From NCBI GenBank assembly GCA_002478145.1, contig DLMI01000179.1, positions 25,844-39,129 on the forward strand: DNA of 13,286 bases. The letters run 5' to 3'. The stretch comes from Acidobacteria bacterium UBA7540. Its GTDB lineage: Bacteria; Acidobacteriota; Terriglobia; UBA7540. The translations under genes were made by a program, and so were the position numbers. Below are positions 7,596-13,107 of this stretch, piece after piece (positions within the stretch are counted from its first letter, which is position 1; each line of letters begins with the position of its first letter). The notes beneath the pieces are model-generated. The model did not search any database. It was not told where the DNA came from and was given only the letters and a program-made list of their open reading frames with translations.

Positions 7596-8420
7596 TTAGA
7601 GTCGGCGAATGTGAAATCCCCCGTCCACGTTGATGACCTCGCCGGTGGAAAAGGGGAAGCGGTCCTCGGCGATGGCCGCCACCGCGCGGCCCACGTCTTC
7701 CGGCGTTCCCCACCGCGCCACGGGCGTGAGGCCGTCGGAAATCATGCCCTCGTACTTCTCCTTCACCGATCCTGTCATGTCCGTCAGCACAATTCCAGGG
7801 CGAATCTCGTAGACGTTAATCCCGTACTCAGCCAGTCGCGCGGCGAAGAGTTGCGTCATCATGGAGAGCGCAGCCTTGCTCATGCAGTAGTCGCCTCGGT
7901 CAACGCTCGGGGCATAGGCGGAGGCGGAGGAGATGTTGACGATCTTTGGCTTGCCGGTCTTCTCCGGCCTTTGGTTCAGTCCGGCAATCCAAAAGTTGGC
8001 CACGGCCTGAGTCAGGAAGTAGGGGCCTCGGGCGTTGATGTTCATCACCCGATCGAAGCTCTCTTCGCTGGCTTCCAGAAGGTCAACGCGCACCGTGGGG
8101 GCCACGCCGGCGTTGTTCACCAGCAGATCGATCCAAGCGAAGCGTTCCCGGACAGCCTTCAACAGGCCGGCGCGATCTTGCGTCTTCGAGACATCGGCTC
8201 GGAATATTTCGAAGGAAGGCGTAGCGCCGCCCTTTAGGGCGGCATGTGCGCCCGAAGTCGCAGCCTGCACGCACAGCCGCTTGCACTCGAGGGCCGCCTC
8301 GTGGCGTTGGGCGTAGTTGATGGCGACACTAAAACCGAGGCGCGCCAGCTCAATCGCGATGCCGCGGCCAATGCCGCGCGAAGCGCCCGTGACGAGAGCA
8401 ACCTGTGGATTCATGGCCAT
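7596..8420 (-). CDS. SDR-family oxidoreductase (FabG-like)
   Basis: This is a classical short-chain dehydrogenase/reductase using NAD(P)H with a Rossmann fold. Numbering from an upstream TTG at 8426, the cofactor loop TGASRGIG is at 13-20, Asp78 precedes the adenine pocket, NNAG is at 104-107, and the catalytic set is Asn131, Ser167, Tyr180 and Lys184 (YCMSK). The end '[16 protein letters not shown]' is typical of 3-ketoacyl-ACP-reductase-like members. I start it at ATG 8420; ATG 8414 is equally possible and neither has a clear ribosome site. Residues 56-73 look like an extra loop before the second Asp-containing strand, and their core is encoded by a perfect DNA palindrome (8226-8243). Pairing with the GH88 gene suggests a sugar-acid or hydroxy-acid dehydrogenase rather than fatty-acid synthesis. 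The substrate is unknown. Confidence 0.9.
   Translation of the reverse strand: MAMNPQVALVTGASRGIGRGIAIELARLGFSVAINYAQRHEAALECKRLCVQAATSGAHAALKGGATPSFEIFRADVSKTQDRAGLLKAVRERFAWIDLLVNNAGVAPTVRVDLLEASEESFDRVMNINARGPYFLTQAVANFWIAGLNQRPEKTGKPKIVNISSASAYAPSVDRGDYCMSKAALSMMTQLFAARLAEYGINVYEIRPGIVLTDMTGSVKEKYEGMISDGLTPVARWGTPEDVGRAVAAIAEDRFPFSTGEVINVDGGFHIRRL
8226..8243. repeat. Perfect palindrome (GCCGCCC-TTTA-GGGCGGC) inside the SDR gene
   Basis: GCCGCCC at 8226-8232 and GGGCGGC at 8237-8243 flank a TTTA loop. On the coding strand it reads as codons for Ala-Ala-Leu-Lys-Gly-Gly, in frame, within a stretch longer than in ordinary SDR proteins. This suggests a small palindromic repeat inserted in frame. 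Confidence 0.6.
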
Positions 8421-8426
8421 GGCCAA

Positions 8427-8856
8427 TATCGATTCAACGGAGAGAACGGAGTTCGGAGCTCGTGTAGCCCCCCTTGCATTCGCCTATCCGCCGGCGCCTT
8501 TCGAGTCGCGAATTCCGGTTCGATTTCGCACAAAAGATGGTTTTTGGGCCCTTTTTGGGGTTCGTTTTGAGTTCGTTTGCATCAAAAACCAGTTCGTTTT
8601 GAGCACTTCAAAAGAACTAAGTCCTTTATTTGCACTAGATCGGTAGGTTCGTTCCCTCTATTTTAGTATCTTTTTCCCATTTCCACACCTTTTCCCCTTG
8701 CCGCGTCCCTTTCGCCTTCCGTTGCCGCCTACCTTTGCCACCGCTCTCTTGCGACAACTAGGATAGGCTACCGTAAGGTGGTGGGCGTGTCAAGAAAAAA
8801 GTGCAGGGGACAAAACGGCAGATACCAGGCGCCAGAAGCTGTGAATAAATCGCGGG
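8427..8856. other. Non-coding spacer with GTTCGTTTTGAG direct repeats and a pyrimidine-rich tract
   Basis: I see no credible gene in this stretch. GTTCGTTTTGAG occurs twice (8560-8571 and 8592-8603) within a T- and G-rich patch that includes further GTTCGTTT words. Bases about 8650-8745 are strongly C/T-rich on the + strand. The promoter of the minus-strand SDR gene must lie somewhere at the left end, but I could not pick a convincing -35/-10 pair. Confidence 0.5.
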
Positions 8857-9018
8857 CTGTCATCCTGAGCCCTTCGCCTGTCATTCTGAGCGAAGCGAAG
8901 AATCTCCGCAGTTGGCTCAGGGTAGACTCCGCGAAGGATCCCAGCAGTTGCTTTTGGTCCAGCTACTTACGAAGAACTGCAGAGATGCTTCTCCCGCAGG
9001 GCGGGATCAGCATGACAG
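8857..9018. repeat. Inverted-repeat element of the CATCCTGAGC type (copy 1)
   Basis: The ends are inverted repeats: CTGTCATCCTGAGCCC (8857-8872) against the complement of 9003-9018 (CTGTCATGCTGATCCC), 14 of 16 matching. The interior also folds back: AATCTCCGCAGTT near 8910 faces AACTGCAGAGATGCTTCT near 8975. The left half (about 8859-8943) is closely similar to bases 9454-9537 in the element that splits the toxin gene. It carries no open frame of interest and lies just upstream of the DUF433 promoter region. Confidence 0.65.
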
Positions 9019-9062
9019 GGTCGAATTCCTTCACACCTTGTCAGGAACCGGGACACCCGCAC

Positions 9063-9091
9063 GTGACGCCGCTGCCCAACTGTGGTATAAA
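9063..9091 (+). promoter_or_regulatory. Candidate sigma-70 promoter for the DUF433 gene
   Basis: GTGACG (9063-9068) and TATAAA (9086-9091) are spaced by 17 bases, with four and five matches to the consensus hexamers. The -10 box ends 22 bases before the DUF433 ATG, leaving a short leader that contains the AGGGTAGGA ribosome site. Confidence 0.5.
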
Positions 9092-9113
9092 ATAACGATG
9101 AGAGGGTAGGAAT

Positions 9114-9371
9114 ATGCTCGATTGGCCACAATGCCCCGCCGTCGAGAGCATCCCCGGCAAGCGTAGCGGGGCGTGGGTATTCCGGGATACACGGACGCCG
9201 GTTTCGGTTGTCTTTGACAATCTGGAAGCAGGAGCCTCGATCAACGAGATTATGGAGTGGTTTCATTTGTCCCGCCAACAGGTGGTTGCCGTGATCGAAT
9301 TTGCGGCGCGAAGCCTTGACGCGCTACCGGCGCAGCCCCCCGCCCCAAGGGTCGATGCTCATACTCTTTGA
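9114..9371 (+). CDS. DUF433 antitoxin (VapB-like)
   Basis: This 85-residue protein has the DUF433 pattern: an N-terminal strand region with 'PGKRSGAWVFRDTRTPVSVV', then 'FDNLEAGASINEIMEWF' and 'LSRQQVVAVIEFAARSL'. The last part forms the helix-turn-helix-like segment by which such proteins probably bind their own promoter. DUF433 genes typically sit before a DUF5615 PIN-like toxin gene, and that is the case here. The toxin start (ATG 9355) overlaps the antitoxin end by 17 bases. The ribosome site AGGGTAGGA precedes ATG 9114. The antitoxin is intact while its toxin partner is broken by an insertion, so it may now be an orphan. Members of the family are mostly uncharacterised biochemically; the toxin-antitoxin role is inferred from family context. 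Confidence 0.82.
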   Translation: MLDWPQCPAVESIPGKRSGAWVFRDTRTPVSVVFDNLEAGASINEIMEWFHLSRQQVVAVIEFAARSLDALPAQPPAPRVDAHTL

Positions 9372-9893
9372 TAACGGTACTCCCGCCCCGCTCCGGTATG
9401 CGCTCAAGGGCCATGTGGTAGTTGAACGGGCTGCGGGAAAACCCTTCCAAGCCGTCATTCCGAGCCCTTCGCTGTCATCCTGAGCGCAGCGAAGGATCTC
9501 GCTCTGGCCGCTCAGGGTAAACTCCGCGAGGAATCTCGCTCTGAGTGTTTTCAAGGCAATGCGAGATTCCTCGTCGTCCCGATCAGATCGGGACTCCTCG
9601 GAATGGCAGGCCAAACGGGTTTTTCCGCAGCCTTTGAAGCCATCGAACGAGGATGGGACCGGCTGCTTAACGGCGAACTGATAACGGCTGCGGAGGCGGC
9701 CGGCTTCGAGCTTTTGGTAACCACTGACAAAAACATGCGCTACCAGCAAGACCTGAAAGGCCGGAAAATCGCGTTCGTGGTTATCGGCAATCAGCAATGG
9801 CCTACTTTGCGCCGGCACGTTGAAAGGGTTGTGGCCGCCGTCAATGCAGCGACTCCCGGCAGTTATGCCGAAGTGGACATACCGTTCAAGTAA
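9355..9893 (+). pseudogene. DUF5615 (PIN-like) toxin gene split by a 207-bp element
   Basis: The 5' part (9355-9426, 24 codons) encodes 'MLILFDNGTPAPLRYALKGH', the usual start of DUF5615 PIN-like proteins with their first acidic residue. The 3' part (9639-9893) encodes 'AIERGWDRLLNGELITAAEA', then 'LLVTTDKNMRYQQ' and an 'AATPGSYAEVDIPFK' end, all typical. Between them lies a foreign 207-bp inverted-repeat element plus a duplicated TTGAA. Removing 9427-9638 joins Val-Val-Glu directly to Ala-Ile-Glu-Arg-Gly-Trp in frame and yields a 108-codon protein of normal length. As it stands, translation from ATG 9355 stops at 9481-9483 after 42 codons, so the toxin (a presumed RNase) should be inactive. 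An internal start at ATG 9603 could only make a truncated protein lacking the N-terminal acidic residue. Confidence 0.88.
9427..9633. mobile_element. MITE-like 207-bp element with terminal inverted repeats and TTGAA duplication
   Basis: The left end CGGGCTGCGGGAAAACCC (9427-9444) matches the complement of the right end, with GGCTGCGG-AAAACCC shared. A second matching block CATTCCGAG (9456-9464) faces CTCGGAATG (9597-9605). TTGAA occurs immediately outside both ends (9422-9426 and 9634-9638), as expected for a 5-bp target duplication. Inside, GAGGAATCTCGC (9528-9539) pairs with GCGAGATTCCTC (9561-9572), and GTCCCGATC-A-GATCGGGAC (9576-9594) is palindromic. No transposase is encoded, so movement must have been in trans. 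It shares about 85 bp with the repeat at 8857-9018. Confidence 0.82.
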
Positions 9894-9968
9894 ACCCCCG
9901 TCCCCGACCTCCGCATCGGAACGACCATGAGCAATCCGCGCCCCTTGGTTGCGGTCGGTGAGAAGAGC

Positions 9969-10025
9969 CGCAGACCTTGCCCTGTACCGTACGGTGCAGG
10001 GCCTCGAAAAACAGGTCTGCGCTAC
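9969..10025 (-). repeat. REP-like hairpin with GTAG tetranucleotide
   Basis: On the minus strand this reads GTAG (10025-10022) followed directly by CGCAGACCT, an inner hairpin, and AGGTCTGCG. The outer 9-bp stem is 9969-9977 with 10013-10021. The inner one is GCCCTGTACC (9979-9988) with GGTGCAGGGC (9993-10002), one T-G mismatch. GTAG at the foot of a palindrome is the hallmark of REP sequences that are substrates of RAYT transposases. The palindrome differs from the REPs bordering the RAYT at 12555-13064. Confidence 0.6.
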
Positions 10026-10114
10026 TTACTCCCCACCCTGGTCCGTGCTCTTCAGACCCTCGACTCTGGACGCCGGACGTGGCGCCTTCAATTTCAATCC
10101 CCGCCATTTGCCCG

Positions 10115-10143
10115 TTGCCTTTTTAATCAATCGGGTTTATAAA
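10115..10143 (+). promoter_or_regulatory. Candidate sigma-70 promoter of the retron operon
   Basis: TTGCCT (10115-10120) and TATAAA (10138-10143) are separated by 17 bases. The match is four of six and five of six to consensus. It is the best-looking promoter between the toxin remnant and the effector gene and would give a transcript of effector, ncRNA and RT. Confidence 0.5.
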
Positions 10144-10293
10144 AAACATGGGCACGTGACGCCGCGGGAGGGACCGTATTGTCGGCTCACGATTGGCTGT
10201 GGTCAGACTGCACGCCTGCCTAATTCCGGCATTGGGCTCGCGCAGGCCCCGAAACGGATCCAATTAACCGTCGGTCCTTAACGAGAACAGGAC

Positions 10294-11190
10294 ATGAATC
10301 CGAGAGTCATCAACATCGCTTCGCAGCTCCAAAAGCAATTTCTTGGTCCATCGGCCACTTCTGACATAAGCATCTTTCTTTGTGGCGGGGCGGAAGACAA
10401 AGAGCAAGAACTGCGGAGGAAACTTGGCACGGCATTGGCTGGACTGAAATCCAAATACCGATACTCTATCTTCTACCCTGAAGACATGTTCGTTGAACTC
10501 GTTTTGGGCCACCAGAAACAGGATCTGCTGACTTTGGAGAACCTGCTCGCAAGAAGCGTTAGCGCGGTGACGATTCTGCTGCAGAGCCCGGGAACCTTCA
10601 CGGAACTCGGGGCATTTTCGAACCACGTGCTGCTAAAGAACAAGCTGGTAGTCGTTGTGGACCCAAAGTATAGGAAGGCCCAGAGCTTCATCAATACTGG
10701 CCCGATTCGGCACCTAATCAAGGAGACCTCTAGCCGAGTGTTGTTCCTCAAGATGGACGAGTCCAACCTGCCTTCGCTTGTCAGGGACGTGGCAGAGGCG
10801 TCAAGGGCCATAGCCAGTGCGTACCCACCTCTGCGGGACTTAACTAATCCCATCGTGTGCTACGAATTTTACTTGGCCTTACTTTATGTGCTCGACCCGG
10901 TGCCTCGACAGGCCTTTTCCGTGGTTGCGGTTGGGCTGGCACCTGCAAACCAGGAATTGGCAAGAATCGCGGCAGAAACAGTAGTGAATGGAATGATTAA
11001 TAATGGGGACGCACTGCTCGTATCCCAGAATGTCACTATTTCTAAGAAGGGGATCGAAACTCTCCATGCTGGCGCCGGCTCCGCACGGAGACTCGCAAGT
11101 TTCAAGGAGATGCTGTCCAAGTTGAGGATTTCTGCCTTGAATGGCATGCTTAGAAGGAGGTATAAGAGGTTTTGGCGAGAGGCAGCGTGA
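10294..11190 (+). CDS. Retron effector, NDT-like domain plus winged helix (St85/Ec86 type)
   Basis: This 298-residue protein resembles effectors of type II-A retrons (St85/Ec86 group). The N-terminal nucleoside deoxyribosyltransferase-like domain (about 25-155) has 'SIFLCGGAEDKEQELRRKL', 'IFYPEDMFVE' (59-68), 'LLTLENLLARSVSAV' and 'QSPGTFTELGAFSNHVL' (97-113). Glu104 there is the likely catalytic Glu of the NDT fold. 'SFINTGPIRHLI' (131-142) is another family block. The C-terminal part (about 185-298) looks like a winged helix-turn-helix ending in a very basic tail (RRRYKRFWR). Such effectors cleave N-glycosidic bonds; that of Eco1 has been reported to act on NAD+. They are held inactive by the RT-msDNA complex until phage infection. 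The ribosome site is poor (AGGA one base before ATG 10294). The last codons overlap the a1 arm of the ncRNA. The RT gene follows 217 bases on. Confidence 0.85.
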   Translation: MNPRVINIASQLQKQFLGPSATSDISIFLCGGAEDKEQELRRKLGTALAGLKSKYRYSIFYPEDMFVELVLGHQKQDLLTLENLLARSVSAVTILLQSPGTFTELGAFSNHVLLKNKLVVVVDPKYRKAQSFINTGPIRHLIKETSSRVLFLKMDESNLPSLVRDVAEASRAIASAYPPLRDLTNPIVCYEFYLALLYVLDPVPRQAFSVVAVGLAPANQELARIAAETVVNGMINNGDALLVSQNVTISKKGIETLHAGAGSARRLASFKEMLSKLRISALNGMLRRRYKRFWREAA

Positions 11191-11395
11191 ACTTAGTCGA
11201 GCTCGACGGCAGGATTGTCGGGCTTGGGCAGAGTTGCTCTGCCCCGGATGTGCACCAACTCCAATGTCCAGGCGAGGGTTTTCCTACGGAAAACCCTCGC
11301 GACGCGGCCAGGCTGAGCCTTCGGCTCATTTGGCCGCGTGGCGGCTCGCACGCTCGCCGCCAAGTACATGAGTAAGGAATCGCTGCCTCCTCGCC
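11174..11395 (+). ncRNA. Retron msr-msd non-coding RNA
   Basis: This region lies exactly where Ec86-type retrons carry their template RNA and folds accordingly. Arm a1 (GGCGAG-A-GGCAGCG, 11174-11187) pairs with a2 (CGCTGCC-TC-CTCGCC, 11381-11395). After a small internal loop, CTTA (11192-11195) pairs with TAAG (11373-11376), leaving G11196 as the branch guanosine. This matches the Ec86 CCTTA-G arrangement. The msr has two hairpins: GCTCGAC/GTCGGGC (11201-11207 with 11217-11223) and GGGCAGAG/CTCTGCCC (11226-11233 with 11237-11244). The msd has strong hairpins at 11272-11300 (13-bp perfect stem, TAC loop), 11302-11339 (9-bp outer stem with inner TGAGCC/GGCTCA) and 11339-11362. ATGTGC (11248-11253) can close the msd with GTACAT (11364-11369). 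I infer msDNA synthesis starting near 11371 and ending near 11250, about 110-125 nt. Exact ends are uncertain. Confidence 0.82.
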
Positions 11396-11407
11396 TCCTT
11401 TCCTTCC

Positions 11408-12364
11408 ATGTCGAAGACGTCCGCAACAATGCAGCTGTTGGGCTTTCCCACATTCAGCACGATCGAAGAGCTCTCAGAGCTCATCCGAATTGAGGCCTCG
11501 CGACTCAGCATACTGGCCTTGCGACTGGAGCGCTTCTACCGCACGTATCGCATCCGTAAACAGCGGGGAGGCTGGCGGCAAATCCATAGCCCAAGTCACG
11601 AACTGAAGGCCGTGCAGGCGTGGATACTGAGGAATATCCTCGACAAGCTATCTACTTCTTCATATGCAACTGCATACGTGAAGGGCAGGAGACTGCTCGA
11701 CAATGTCAGCCCCCACGTGAGCAATCGATACTTCCTATCAGTTGATGTTCGCAATTTTTTCCCATCCGTAGGGTCACTTCGCGTCCGCCGTCTCTTTGAA
11801 GCCTTGGGCTATTCCAGGCTCGCTTCACACAAGCTGAGGCGTCTTTGCTCCTACTTCTCTGGACTTCCGCAGGGGGCCGTGACATCTCCGGCTTTGTCAA
11901 ATCTGATCTGCCTTAGGCTGGATCGTCGGCTCGCGGGGCTATGCTCGCGGAGGAATATCGTGTTCACCCGCTACGCTGACGACATCACCTTTTCCACAAA
12001 TAACAGAAATGCATTACCGCGATTGCTCCCAACGGTTTATAGGATCTTACGCGAGGAGGGTTTCGAGCCAAATCAGGAGAAAACAAGAATCCTTGGGCCG
12101 AGAACTCAATGTCTAATCACTGGCCTCGTGAAGAACTCCTCAGTCCCGACCTTCGGCATCGGTAAGAAAAAGAAAACGACAATGCGTGCGATAATGCACA
12201 ACTTCCTTGCCCACGGCACGTCGCATCCAGACTACCCAAGCGAGGCATCAATCGAAGGGTGGCTTGAGTTCCTCAGAAACGTTGATCCCGCCAGTCGTGA
12301 TCAGATGGTTCGGTATTGGACTGCGCTCAAGAGCAAATACCCAAAGCTGGCCAATGAGGGGTAG
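11408..12364 (+). CDS. Retron reverse transcriptase
   Basis: This 318-residue RT synthesises msDNA from the adjacent ncRNA, priming from the 2'-OH of the branch G. RT blocks appear in order: 'RKQRGGWRQIHSP' (RT1), 'FLSVDVRNFFPSV' with Asp113 (motif A), 'GLPQGAVTSPALSNLI' (152-167, motif B), 'FTRYADDITFS' with YADD 189-192 (catalytic), 'EEGFEPNQEKTRI', and 'LITGLVKN'. The retron-specific marks are present but slightly altered: NVSPH (99-103) just before motif A in place of NAxxH, and ITG (237-239) in place of VTG. There is no maturase or integrase domain, so this is not a group II intron or DGR enzyme. The ATG lies 12 bases after arm a2; no strong ribosome site is visible, and ATG 11429 is an alternative. 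The length is normal for retron RTs, and all catalytic aspartates are present. Confidence 0.93.
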   Translation: MSKTSATMQLLGFPTFSTIEELSELIRIEASRLSILALRLERFYRTYRIRKQRGGWRQIHSPSHELKAVQAWILRNILDKLSTSSYATAYVKGRRLLDNVSPHVSNRYFLSVDVRNFFPSVGSLRVRRLFEALGYSRLASHKLRRLCSYFSGLPQGAVTSPALSNLICLRLDRRLAGLCSRRNIVFTRYADDITFSTNNRNALPRLLPTVYRILREEGFEPNQEKTRILGPRTQCLITGLVKNSSVPTFGIGKKKKTTMRAIMHNFLAHGTSHPDYPSEASIEGWLEFLRNVDPASRDQMVRYWTALKSKYPKLANEG

Positions 12365-12370
12365 ATACCT

Positions 12371-12425
12371 CCTCAGTGTTCATGAGGTCTCCCGCGGGCT
12401 GGCGCAGAGCGAGCCCAGCTCTGCG
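12371..12425 (+). terminator. Two small hairpins after the RT gene
   Basis: CCTCA/TGAGG (12371-12375 with 12383-12387) is followed by CGCAGAGC/GCTCTGCG (12403-12410 with 12418-12425), a perfect 8-bp stem with a 7-base loop. They begin seven bases after the RT stop. No T-run follows, so they may stabilise the transcript end rather than terminate it. Confidence 0.35.
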
Positions 12426-12516
12426 ATTCACCCAGCATCTATCGCCGCAGCCGCGTATTTACGCGTTAGCGCTTCTGCTGGACCTTTGTCGAGACTCGGC
12501 CTAGATCGCAGAGCGG

Positions 12517-12555
12517 GTAGCCACGGTCAGCGTTTTTCTGACCGTGGGCTTTTCT
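12517..12555 (+). repeat. Left REP; doubles as a terminator-like hairpin
   Basis: GTAG (12517-12520) is followed by CCACGGTCAG (12521-12530), a T-rich loop and CTGACCGTGG (12538-12547), then GCTTTTCTC. The strong stem plus following T-rich stretch could end the retron transcript on the + strand. It lies just beyond the stop of the minus-strand transposase. Confidence 0.65.
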
Positions 12556-13064
12556 CATGCGCGATACCCCAATGGCAATCGCACGTAATCAATCTGAATC
12601 GGGCAGGCAGCTACGGTTGCCTTCTCTAAGGCGAAATTGTTGTAGCTCGACCACCGCCAATCCTCGGGCCGCTTCACCAGCCCTTTCTTTACGGGATTCA
12701 GGTGCATGTATTCCAGGCGCTCATTGAATTCCTTCTCGTGGCGCACGAAGCGATCCCAATACTGGTGTTGCCAAAGCGGTCCGCAGGTCCCGCGTCGGGC
12801 GTGCAGCCTCAGGGTCATGATCTTCTTGGCGTCGTGCAACACCTGCTCGATCAGCAAGGGATACTGCGGCCAGATCAGGGCATGCCAATGGTCGGGCATC
12901 AAAACGTAACCGCAGAGCAGGAACCCCAACCGCCGCCGCGAAGCTTCCAGCACGTGGATAAGCAACGCATATTCAGATTCGTCGAATCGCCTGAACCGCG
13001 CACGAAGGTTCACGCAGAGAAAAAAGATACGGTCGCTGTGGCGCAGGCGATGAACGTTTGACAC
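12555..13064 (-). CDS. REP-associated tyrosine transposase (RAYT, Y1/TnpA_REP)
   Basis: This 169-residue single-strand DNA nuclease of the HUH (Y1) superfamily cuts and rejoins REP hairpins. The HUH motif is His59-Trp60-His61 in 'GYVLMPDHWHALIWP', and the catalytic Tyr is probably Tyr119 in 'EYMHLNPVKKGLVKRPEDW'. The closing 'WRWSSYNNF' is also typical. The start is GTG 13064: an in-frame TAA (13074-13076 on the complement) stands four codons upstream and no ATG is available before the conserved region. Unlike IS200/IS605 transposases, RAYTs are usually single-copy and domesticated, spreading REPs rather than themselves. Here the gene sits between two inverted REPs, the expected arrangement. 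It converges with the retron RT gene but has no obvious functional link to it. Confidence 0.9.
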   Translation of the reverse strand: MSNVHRLRHSDRIFFLCVNLRARFRRFDESEYALLIHVLEASRRRLGFLLCGYVLMPDHWHALIWPQYPLLIEQVLHDAKKIMTLRLHARRGTCGPLWQHQYWDRFVRHEKEFNERLEYMHLNPVKKGLVKRPEDWRWSSYNNFALEKATVAACPIQIDYVRLPLGYRA

Positions 13065-13107
13065 GCGCGCAGCTTAGCACCTCGACCCGATACGTTCAAG
13101 GAAGAAC

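Larger units (their letters stand above)
9894..10293. other. 400-bp spacer before the retron: REP hairpin, promoter candidate, long leader
   Basis: No gene is credible here; frames such as 9949-10281 lack any recognisable pattern and cross the REP hairpin. The stretch holds the REP-like element (9969-10025), a good promoter candidate (10115-10143) and a leader of roughly 140 bases before the retron effector. In the leader, GGACCG near 10171 can face CGGTCC near 10272, giving a possible weak long-range stem. Confidence 0.5.

Noticed and set aside
8778..9095. Open frame of about 105 codons before DUF433
   Set aside because: Most of it is the inverted-repeat element; the translated CATCCTGAGC-type repeats give false frames.
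9059..10165. GCACGTGACGCCGC occurs at 9059-9072 and again at 10152-10165, near two promoter candidates
   Set aside because: A single 14-base GC-rich match in a window of this size can arise by chance, and its place relative to the two promoters differs, so no shared operator is claimed.
9949..10281. Open frame of about 110 codons upstream of the retron effector
   Set aside because: It crosses the REP hairpin and the promoter candidate, shows no recognisable pattern and has no ribosome site.
11408..12364. Possibility that the RT is from a group II intron or a diversity-generating retroelement
   Set aside because: No maturase or HNH domain, no template/variable repeat, retron-type NxxxH and xTG motifs, and an adjacent retron effector.
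12207..12629. Open frame overlapping the RT end and the left REP
   Set aside because: It is a shadow of the RT gene and the REP sequence, with no protein-like composition.
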